From Nitrospinota bacterium (GTDB lineage Bacteria; UBA8248; JACPRG01), in contig JASLXW010000027.1 in assembly GCA_030740135.1 (NCBI GenBank), forward strand, positions 1 through 16,995: DNA of 16,995 nt, read 5' to 3'. The position numbers and the translations under genes are program-made. Below are positions 8,218 through 13,645 of this stretch, piece by piece. Under the pieces are notes generated by a model. The model was given only the letters and a program-made list of their open reading frames with translations. It was not told where the DNA came from and ran no database searches. Numbering within the stretch: position 1 is the stretch's first letter; each line of letters opens with the position of its first letter.

Positions 8218-9231
8218 TTATGGCCGCTTCGGGAAGATGCGCGTCAGGAACTTGTTGGTGTAGTAGTTCCGGACCGGCTCAACCTTCTTTATGTTCCGGG
8301 CCTCCGCGACAACATCCCGGGTGAACTTCATTTTCGCGTACCCGATGTGCCCCAAACCGTTCATCTCAGTGTCCGGCGTGATCAAGTGATTCACCGCGAT
8401 CCGCCAGTGTTCCCTGGCCAGTGCTGGGTTAATCTCGGGCTTGCGCTTGCTGAAAATGGCCGCGCCCTCCTTGGGGTGCTCCACCCCGTAAGCCAGTCCC
8501 CTTAGCGAAGCGCGCATGAACCGCCGGAGGAAACTCTGATCCGTCTTAATCATTTTTTCAGTCGCAAGAAATCCGTTGGAGTACATATCCAGGCCATGAT
8601 CGGCATAAATGAACTCGGAGATTGCCACGTTGTTTTTCTTGGCGACCTTGCGAACATTGGGCCCGACCGTGACGTAAGTTAGCAGAGCGTCGACGGTTCC
8701 CGACATAACGCTTGGGATCTTCGAAGCCCAGTTCGTTTCCACGAATTTCACCTTGGAGGCGTCGATCCCGGCTGCTTTTGCGAAGGGCGGAAAGAGGACC
8801 TGGCCGTCTTCCTTGGCAACGGTCGCAATACTCTTGCCCTCCAGGTCCTTGACGGAATTAATCCCCCGGTCCTTACGGGCGTAGATGACGTGCATGCTCT
8901 TGGTGTGCCAGACGCCGATGGCACGCACCTTGAAACCCTCGGATCGGGCGATGACTAGCGTGTCCACCCCACCCGACGCCACCGTGCAGGTGCCCGTCGA
9001 GGTCCGCTTGGCGTTGTCCATGCCGCTCACGCCGCGGATGAATTTGACGTTGAGGCCTTCTTTCTTATAGAAGCCCTTTTCCTGTCCAGCGTAGAATCCG
9101 ACGTGCTTTCCATAGGCAACCCAGGCGAAGCAGAAAACAACGTCTCTACTCTTAGCGTCTGCCGAAATCGGCAGAACCATGGCGAAGGAGATTGCGAGTA
9201 ACCCGATCCACAAAAACTTGATGGACTTCAT
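8218..9231 (-). CDS. NMT1/THI5-like (SsuA/ThiY-type) ABC transporter substrate-binding protein
   Basis: A 337-residue periplasmic binding protein. The N-terminus has a classic signal peptide: K3 and K5, a hydrophobic run to about residue 20, and an ADA cleavage site at 24-26. There is no lipobox cysteine, so the mature protein should be soluble in the periplasm. The mature part begins with the NMT1-type pattern (GFYAGQEKGFYKKEGLNV) and contains the usual INSVKDLEGKSIA hinge segment. Start 9231 is chosen over the longer in-frame ORF because GGAGGA lies six bases upstream and the signal peptide follows at once. Known relatives bind thiamine pyrimidines, sulfonates, riboflavin-like or aromatic ligands. 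No permease or ATPase gene is in the window. Its place at the head of the Mo-hydroxylase operon suggests that it captures that enzyme's substrate (inference). Confidence 0.9.
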   Translation of the reverse strand: MKSIKFLWIGLLAISFAMVLPISADAKSRDVVFCFAWVAYGKHVGFYAGQEKGFYKKEGLNVKFIRGVSGMDNAKRTSTGTCTVASGGVDTLVIARSEGFKVRAIGVWHTKSMHVIYARKDRGINSVKDLEGKSIATVAKEDGQVLFPPFAKAAGIDASKVKFVETNWASKIPSVMSGTVDALLTYVTVGPNVRKVAKKNNVAISEFIYADHGLDMYSNGFLATEKMIKTDQSFLRRFMRASLRGLAYGVEHPKEGAAIFSKRKPEINPALAREHWRIAVNHLITPDTEMNGLGHIGYAKMKFTRDVVAEARNIKKVEPVRNYYTNKFLTRIFPKRP

Positions 9232-9383
9232 TTCTGTCCTCCATTCCTGAAAACGTGATAATCCACACCCCCCCACCGGTCCGCCTCTACACCCCATCGG
9301 CGAGCGGTTTGCGATGAGCGGTTTTCTTCGGCCAAGCGGCCAACGCCCGTTCATTCGGCAAGGAATCCGTCTGGAAACACCCC

Positions 9384-9412
9384 ATTAAATAAAAAATCCG
9401 CTAGGGTGTCAA
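9384..9412 (-). promoter_or_regulatory. Strong sigma-70-type promoter for the binding-protein/Mo-hydroxylase operon
   Basis: On the minus strand, TTGACA (9407-9412, perfect) is followed after exactly 17 bases by TTTAAT (9384-9389, five of six matches). The spacer is T-rich near the -10. Transcription would begin near 9377, leaving a leader of about 145 bases before the ATG at 9231. That leader holds a 9-base direct repeat, GAGCGGTTT on the plus strand at 9302-9310 and 9316-9324. The 313-base gene-free stretch 9232-9544 contains this promoter, the weaker plus-strand one at 9444-9472, and nothing else that I recognise. Confidence 0.7.
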
Positions 9413-9443
9413 GAGAACGCAGGCCCGGCCAGGACACCAACGG

Positions 9444-9472
9444 TTGACTTGATTTCATCCGGCGGGTACCCT
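9444..9472 (+). promoter_or_regulatory. Weak candidate promoter for the flavin oxidoreductase gene
   Basis: TTGACT at 9444-9449, 17 bases, then TACCCT at 9467-9472, upstream of the ATG at 9545. The -35 is good and the -10 poor, so this would need an activator or may be chance. It lies back to back with the strong minus-strand promoter, giving a divergent control region. Confidence 0.25.
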
Positions 9473-9544
9473 CCCATCCGACCGCTGAGGAAAATCAACG
9501 CCTTTTCAAAAGCGGGAGATTCCCGCGAATAGGAGACCCCCGCC

Positions 9545-10744
9545 ATGGCCGACGCCCCTCAACAAGCTTTGTTCCGGCCGGGTAGGATCGCCCGTGTAGA
9601 GACCCGAAACCGCTTCATTCGCTCCGCCACCTCCGAGTGCATGGCCGACACCGACGGCTTCATCACGCCAGCCTACCGGGACCTTCACCTCACATTGGCC
9701 CGGGCCGGGGTGGGTCTCCAGTTCACGGGTCATATTTACGTTCATCCGCGGGGCCGCTACACACCGGACATGACCGGCCTTTCCCGGGACGAGCACACCG
9801 AGCCGTTCAAAAGCTTCACGGCTGAGGTCCGGGCCGAGGGCTCCCGGTTCTTCGCCCAATTGAACCACGCGGGGAGCCAGAGCCGGGACCCCGCGGTCGA
9901 CCCGGTCGCGCCTTCCATCATCCCCAACGCGCAGCATGGACGGACTCCCAAGGAAGCGACCGAAGAGGAAATCGCCGTCATCATCGACGCCTTCGGCCAA
10001 GCGGCCGGGCGGGTCCGGGAGGCGGGTTTCGACGGCGTCCACCTGCACGCCGGTCACGGTTACCTGCTCACCCAGTTTTCGTCCCCCTACTCCAACCGCA
10101 GAGAAGACAGATGGGGCGGCTCGCTCGAGAACCGCCAGCGTCTATTGCTGGAGGTGGTCCGGGCGATGCGCAAGGCCGTGGGCGACGGGTTCCCCTTGAC
10201 GGTGAAACTGGGGATGCGGGACTTCGTTCCCGGGGGCCTAACGCTGGAAGAGGGCCTGGAAACCGCCGCCCGGCTCGAAGCGCTGGGCGTGGACGCCATC
10301 GAGGTCACGGCGGGCCTGACTTCCCGCAGGATGGAGAGCGCCGCCCAATACGTGGGCCTCAGCCGAAGGCGCGCCCTGGAAGACAAGCTGCTCCACCGCG
10401 TCTTCGCGGCTCCGAAGCCGGAGGTCCTCTTCCTGGAAGAGGCCCGCCGCCTCCGGGAGGCCGTCCACTGCCCGATCATCCTCGTGGGGGGACTGCGAAC
10501 GGTGGAGAGGATGGAGTCCATCGTCGCCGAAGGCGTCGCGGACTTCATCTCCCTCGCCCGGCCGCTCATCCGGGAGCCCGACCTCGTCCGGCAGATCGAG
10601 CGGGGAAGGAGGGGTGCGGTGGCGTGCACGTCGTGCAACATCTGCATTCAGCACGAAGGCTTTCACACCCTCCGGTGCTGGAGAAAGAACAACCGGGACC
10701 TCCTTCTCCACGCCTGGCATCGGTTCACGGGGCGGCTGCACTGA
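9545..10744 (+). CDS. NADH:flavin oxidoreductase / Old Yellow Enzyme family protein with C-terminal Cys cluster
   Basis: A 399-residue FMN-dependent ene-reductase-type TIM barrel. Landmarks are FIRSATSE (residues 24-31), FAQLNHAGSQ (103-112, the QLxHxG motif), the active-site block HAGHGYLLTQFSSPYSNRREDRWGG starting at 168 with H171 and Y173, and the FMN-phosphate strands ILVGGLRT (312-319) and SLARPLIREP (336-345). After the barrel, C361, C364, C367 and C378 (CTSCNIC, then one more) resemble the 4Fe-4S ligands of 2,4-dienoyl-CoA reductase and trimethylamine dehydrogenase. Those enzymes continue with an FAD/NAD domain, whereas this one stops 21 residues later. AGGAG upstream supports the start. 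The likely role is reduction of an activated C=C bond; the substrate is unknown. It is convergent with the cyclase gene downstream. Confidence 0.92.
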   Translation: MADAPQQALFRPGRIARVETRNRFIRSATSECMADTDGFITPAYRDLHLTLARAGVGLQFTGHIYVHPRGRYTPDMTGLSRDEHTEPFKSFTAEVRAEGSRFFAQLNHAGSQSRDPAVDPVAPSIIPNAQHGRTPKEATEEEIAVIIDAFGQAAGRVREAGFDGVHLHAGHGYLLTQFSSPYSNRREDRWGGSLENRQRLLLEVVRAMRKAVGDGFPLTVKLGMRDFVPGGLTLEEGLETAARLEALGVDAIEVTAGLTSRRMESAAQYVGLSRRRALEDKLLHRVFAAPKPEVLFLEEARRLREAVHCPIILVGGLRTVERMESIVAEGVADFISLARPLIREPDLVRQIERGRRGAVACTSCNICIQHEGFHTLRCWRKNNRDLLLHAWHRFTGRLH

Positions 10745-10804
10745 GCGCGCGGATCGCGGCGTGCGGGTACGCGAGCCTGCGCCTGAGGAGCGCTCCGGCC
10801 ATCA

Positions 10805-10835
10805 GGGTCCCGGGGGGCATCCGAACCCCGGACCC
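10805..10835. terminator. Hairpin between convergent genes, possible bidirectional terminator
   Basis: GGGTCC-C-GGGG (10805-10815, one bulged C) can pair with CCCCGGACCC (10826-10835), giving a ten-pair GC-rich stem with a ten-base loop. It lies midway between the convergent stops of the flavin oxidoreductase (10744) and the cyclase (10868). There is no T-run on either side, so classical intrinsic termination is not shown. A perfect palindrome, GCGGGCGCCCGC, follows at 10848-10859. Confidence 0.35.
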
Positions 10836-10867
10836 ATGCGGCGGAACGCGGGCGCCCGCATCGCCCG

Positions 10868-11557
10868 TTACGCTTTCGCGTCTCCCAGGATCCTGGCGAC
10901 CGCGCGCGTCGCGGCGCCATCTCCCTGGTGGATCTTGAGCGGCAGGGCGTAGAGCTCGAATTCCTTCCCGACCAGCTTGTCCAGATTAATGAGGTTCTCG
11001 ATGAGGGGGATCATCTTCGGAAGGACGATGCGGTGGATGGGGCAATCGCCGTCCCGGGGCGGCTGGCCCGGGGGAAGCTTGTCGACGGTGAAGTCCACGG
11101 CGATGGCGCGGACCTCGGCCCCCACGAGGTATTCGGCCGCCTCGACCGACATGTAGGGGTTGTCCACGTAGGACCGCTCCGTCCCGAACTCCTGCTCCAC
11201 CCAGCCGGAGTAGAGGACGACGATCTTGTCTTTGATCCGCTCCGGCGTCCAGCCGAACGGCGCCAGGATCTCCAGCGTCACGGGCTCGTTCTCGCCCATC
11301 TTGCCCCGCAGATCCGCCAGGACGCCCGGGCCCATGTAGCGCTCGATCGGCATCTCATCGATGGTCGTCCCTCCGTCCACGAAGTGCCGGGGGCAGTCCA
11401 CGTGGGTGCCGCAGTGGATGCTCATCTTCATATACGTATTCGAGCGGAAGTGATCTTTGTGGGTGTTGAGGGGCTCGAACGTCACCTCGGGATGGCCGGG
11501 AACCACGGACATCCGCGGTCCGCCCAGCGTCAATGAAAGATCCACCCACTCGCTCAT
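10868..11557 (-). CDS. Cyclase family protein (kynurenine formamidase-like metal hydrolase)
   Basis: A 229-residue member of the cyclase/KynB superfamily, metal-dependent hydrolases that cleave formamides, cyclic imides or related amides. The metal-binding HxGTHxD motif is H48-C-G50-T51-H52-V-D54, followed by H58. The distal pair H175 and E187 has the 12-residue spacing seen in KynB. Start 11557 is chosen because GGAGGTG lies six bases upstream and the conserved 'WVDLSLTL' strand follows directly; the longer ORF reaching 11671 runs through the promoter. Length is typical. The N-terminal part contains HKDHFRSNTYMKMSIHCGTH, where KynB proteins also have their substrate-contact loop. No kynurenine pathway gene is nearby, so tryptophan degradation is not supported. 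Hydrolysis of a ring-opened or cyclic amide from the neighbouring enzymes is plausible (inference). Confidence 0.9.
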   Translation of the reverse strand: MSEWVDLSLTLGGPRMSVVPGHPEVTFEPLNTHKDHFRSNTYMKMSIHCGTHVDCPRHFVDGGTTIDEMPIERYMGPGVLADLRGKMGENEPVTLEILAPFGWTPERIKDKIVVLYSGWVEQEFGTERSYVDNPYMSVEAAEYLVGAEVRAIAVDFTVDKLPPGQPPRDGDCPIHRIVLPKMIPLIENLINLDKLVGKEFELYALPLKIHQGDGAATRAVARILGDAKA

Positions 11558-11642
11558 CGTTACACCTCCACGTTTCGGCTCAAGGGAAGCCCGCGCTCCC
11601 GCCCCATCGACCGCCGAGGCCCGAGGCAACGCCGCCGCAGGG

Positions 11643-11671
11643 ATGGTATCCAGTGATCGGCGGGCTGTCAA
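11643..11671 (-). promoter_or_regulatory. Sigma-70-type promoter for the cyclase gene
   Basis: On the minus strand, TTGACA (11666-11671, perfect) is followed after 17 bases by TACCAT (11643-11648, four of six). Transcription would start near 11636, about 78 bases before the ATG at 11557. This also explains why the longer minus-strand ORF beginning at 11671 should not be used. I see no clear plus-strand promoter for the OsmC-like gene in 11672-11823. Confidence 0.55.
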
Positions 11672-11823
11672 TCACGCCGGACCGCGCGGCCCGCAAGAGA
11701 ATCGCCGCCCAACACCCAAAACCGTTGCGCATGAAAGAGGGAAAATGCAATCCTAAGCAGAACACGCCATCCACCGGGTAACGCCGGTCAATACCCACCA
11801 TCCTTCAGAGAGGAAAATCCGCC

Positions 11824-12342
11824 ATGCCACCGGACATCCCACAAAGCACCTTCGGCGAGGAGCTGCCGAAAGAGGCCATGCGAAACACGATTGTCGTCGA
11901 GTGCGAGAACGAGGGCAAGCAGCTCCATCGGGCCACCCGGGGAGATTTCACCTGGCACTCCGACGAGCCGCCCCGCCTCGGCGGGGACAACAACCATCCC
12001 CAGCCCCTGACCTACCTCACCGCCGGAATCGGCCAGTGACTGCTCACCCAGGTGAAGCGGTACGCTTCCATGATGAAGCTCGAAGTCAGGTCGGTGAAGG
12101 TGCGCGTCGAGTCGGACATCTTCCTGGGGGGCTCCGTCCTCAAGGGGACGGTCTATAGCGGATTCAGCGAGGTGCGCACGCACTTCGAGCTGGAGTCGGA
12201 CGAAGCGCAAGAGGATCTGCTCAAGCTCATCCGGAACGCGAAACGGGGCTGCTTCGCCGAGAACATGGTCCACACGGCCGTCCCGGTGAAGGGCACGTAC
12301 AAGGTGAACGGGGAGGACGTCGGGGTGGACCTGGGGGATTAG
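11824..12342 (+). CDS. OsmC-like selenoprotein (in-frame TGA read as selenocysteine)
   Basis: Read through a single TGA at 12037-12039, this is a 172-residue OsmC/Ohr-superfamily protein, a family of thiol peroxidases and related redox proteins. The first part has the family pattern GDFTWHSDEPPRLGG (residues 40-54) and HPQPLTYLTAGIGQ (58-71). The TGA is codon 72, where OsmC proteins have the first redox cysteine of the 'laalgsC' motif. The frame then stays open for 100 codons that fit the rest of the domain: a helix (LLTQVKRYASMM), strands (KLEVRSVKVRVE), a FELESDEAQEDLLKLI helix and C143 in AKRGCFAENM, the position of the second OsmC cysteine. So Sec72 and C143 would form the redox pair. A SECIS-like hairpin follows the TGA. 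The start is preceded by GAGAGGA about ten bases upstream. The downstream half has no ribosome-binding site of its own. Alternatives are a nonsense mutation or sequencing error. SelA/B/C/D genes are not in the window. Confidence 0.85.
12054..12068 (+). promoter_or_regulatory. SECIS-like hairpin for selenocysteine insertion
   Basis: GAAGCG (12054-12059), loop GTA (12060-12062) and CGCTTC (12063-12068) form a perfect six-pair stem. If the last G-C pair opens, the loop is GGTAC. The loop begins with G and contains GU, as in known bacterial SECIS loops, and lies 20 bases after the TGA (12037-12039), inside the usual range of about 16-37. TGACT at the stop codon itself could also pair with AGTCA at 12084-12088 as an outer stem. 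SelB binding is inferred, not shown. Confidence 0.75.
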
Positions 12343-13382
12343 GCCGCATTTCCCGGAATGCCTTCGCGGCAGAGAGGAAAACTTACTTTCCTCTTCCGCC
12401 GCTTGGCGACGGGGGCCTTGATCTTGCCGGAGATCAGGTCCGCCCGAACCTTGTCCAGTCTGGCCTGCATCTTCGGCGTCACACGATCGGCCAGGCCGTG
12501 ATAAGGCGCCAGTCCAACGGCGTTCTGTGAGAATCCCATCCGGAGAAAACCGCCTTTCCATTTTCCGCCGTTCGCCATGGCCGCAATCTTGTCGTAGACC
12601 TGGTTGAAGTCGATCTTGACGCTCGAAAGAACCGCCTTGGGGGCGATGGCGTGCTGGTCCCGGATGAAGCCGATGGCGAGCACCCCTTTCTCCTGGGCGG
12701 CCTTGAGGGCGGCCACGCCCGCGGGCGGGGCCTCCTGAACGAGGACGTCCACGCCTTGGCTGATCATGGCCAGGGCCTTCTCCCGGGCAAGGGTGGTGTT
12801 GTTGAAGTCGCCGGTGTACTCGACCACGACTTTGACATCCGGCCGCACGAGCTTGGCCCCGGCCACGTACCCGGCGATGGCGTCCGCGATGGGCGGGATC
12901 GGCCGTCCCCCGAGGGCGCCGATCTTTCCTGTCTTGGAAACCAGCGCCGCCAGCGCGCCGGCCATGAATCCGCCGCCCTGGGTCATCGTTTGATAGGAGA
13001 TGAGATTGGTTTTGTTCCGGACGGTCCCATGGATGACCACGAATTTTGTCTTGGGAAAGGCCTTCGCCACCCGGGCCGCGGCCTCCGAGTAAACGAACAT
13101 ATGGGCGTAGACCAGGTCATACCCCGCCTCGGCGAATTTCCGCAGGGCCGCTTCGGCCTTGGGCGGTTTCACGTTCTCCTGATGGCTGGCCTGAAATCCG
13201 TATTTCTTGGCCGCATTCCGGAGCGCCTGGTATCCGGCTGCGCTCCAACCATTGTCGCCGATCGGCCCCGGAACGATCAGACCGACCTTTTTCAATTTTC
13301 GCGCGTCCCCAAGGCCCGGGAGCAGTGAAAGCGCGACGGCCAGGACAACGGTCCCGACGACGATCTTCATGGCTGTTTTCAT
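12339..13382 (-). CDS. BMP-family ABC transporter substrate-binding protein (BmpA/PnrA-like)
   Basis: A 347-residue periplasmic binding protein of the basic-membrane-protein family, whose characterised members bind purine nucleosides, with others in purine or urate-related uptake. A signal peptide is evident: K2 and K6, a hydrophobic stretch to about residue 22, and cleavage after G25-D-A27, with no lipobox cysteine. Family landmarks are VGLIVPGPIGDNGWSAAGY near the mature N-terminus, YDLVYAHMF, GGGFMAGALAALVSKTGKIG and a late ISGKIKAPVA. The start at 13382 precedes the signal peptide, with GGGAG eleven bases upstream; ATG 13421 is an alternative. The C-terminus extends past the usual family end with a basic tail (KRRKRK) encoded by a hairpin sequence. 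Its stop overlaps the stop of the convergent selenoprotein gene. No permease or ATPase genes are in the window. Confidence 0.9.
   Translation of the reverse strand: MKTAMKIVVGTVVLAVALSLLPGLGDARKLKKVGLIVPGPIGDNGWSAAGYQALRNAAKKYGFQASHQENVKPPKAEAALRKFAEAGYDLVYAHMFVYSEAAARVAKAFPKTKFVVIHGTVRNKTNLISYQTMTQGGGFMAGALAALVSKTGKIGALGGRPIPPIADAIAGYVAGAKLVRPDVKVVVEYTGDFNNTTLAREKALAMISQGVDVLVQEAPPAGVAALKAAQEKGVLAIGFIRDQHAIAPKAVLSSVKIDFNQVYDKIAAMANGGKWKGGFLRMGFSQNAVGLAPYHGLADRVTPKMQARLDKVRADLISGKIKAPVAKRRKRKVSFPLCREGIPGNAA
12366..12402. terminator. Two-part hairpin just past the selenoprotein stop
   Basis: GCGGC (12366-12370) pairs with GCCGC (12398-12402), and AGAGGAAA (12373-12380) with TTTCCTCT (12387-12394), around the loop ACTTAC. 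It begins 23 bases after the selenoprotein stop and inside the last codons of the convergent BMP gene. It could end the plus-strand transcript or act both ways. A smaller hairpin, GCATT-TCCCGG-AATGC, sits at 12346-12361. Neither is followed by a T-run. Confidence 0.4.
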
Positions 13383-13509
13383 CGCACGCTTTTCTCCCTC
13401 GGCATTCACGGACGCCTCCATCCCTTTTTCCCAGGAGGAAATTCCGGGGCTCGGAAAACCCGACGCGGCGTCCGGCCCCAGGCCGGAATTTCGGCGAACA
13501 CCACATGGT

Positions 13510-13518
13510 ATTTTAGCA
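13510..13518 (-). promoter_or_regulatory. Candidate extended -10 promoter for the BMP gene
   Basis: The minus strand reads TGCTAAAAT (13518 to 13510), an extended -10 pattern with five of six -10 matches. No good -35 lies 16-18 bases upstream, which extended -10 promoters can tolerate. It is about 128 bases before the ATG at 13382. Confidence 0.35.
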
Positions 13519-13600
13519 GAAATCCACACCCATCGTCCCGCCGGACCTCCTCCCCCCGCCCGGGGATCATCCGGAGGTGGCCCTCCGCCCCATTGGCGGC

Positions 13601-13606
13601 TATAAT
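13601..13606 (+). promoter_or_regulatory. Consensus -10 (TATAAT) upstream of the orphan Mo-hydroxylase gene
   Basis: A perfect TATAAT lies 39 bases before the ATG at 13646. The -35 position (about 13578-13583, TGGCCC) is a poor match. It overlaps a small inverted repeat, GGAGG-TGGC-CCTCC (13573-13586), which could be a regulator site. An activator-dependent promoter would fit, but this is inference. Confidence 0.4.
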
Positions 13607-13645
13607 ATGGATTACGTTTTCCCATATTCCTTTGGAGCAAACAAA

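Noticed and set aside
10805..10860. A possible tRNA or tRNA fragment on the minus strand (GGGGTTCGGAT looks like a T-loop)
   Set aside because: The loop departs from GTTCRANYC at two fixed positions, and no anticodon or D arm or acceptor stem can be drawn around it.
12052..12342. A separate 96-codon gene starting with GTG at 12052
   Set aside because: It has no ribosome-binding site, begins in mid-helix of an OsmC domain, and is in the same frame as the upstream ORF. Read-through at TGA explains it better.
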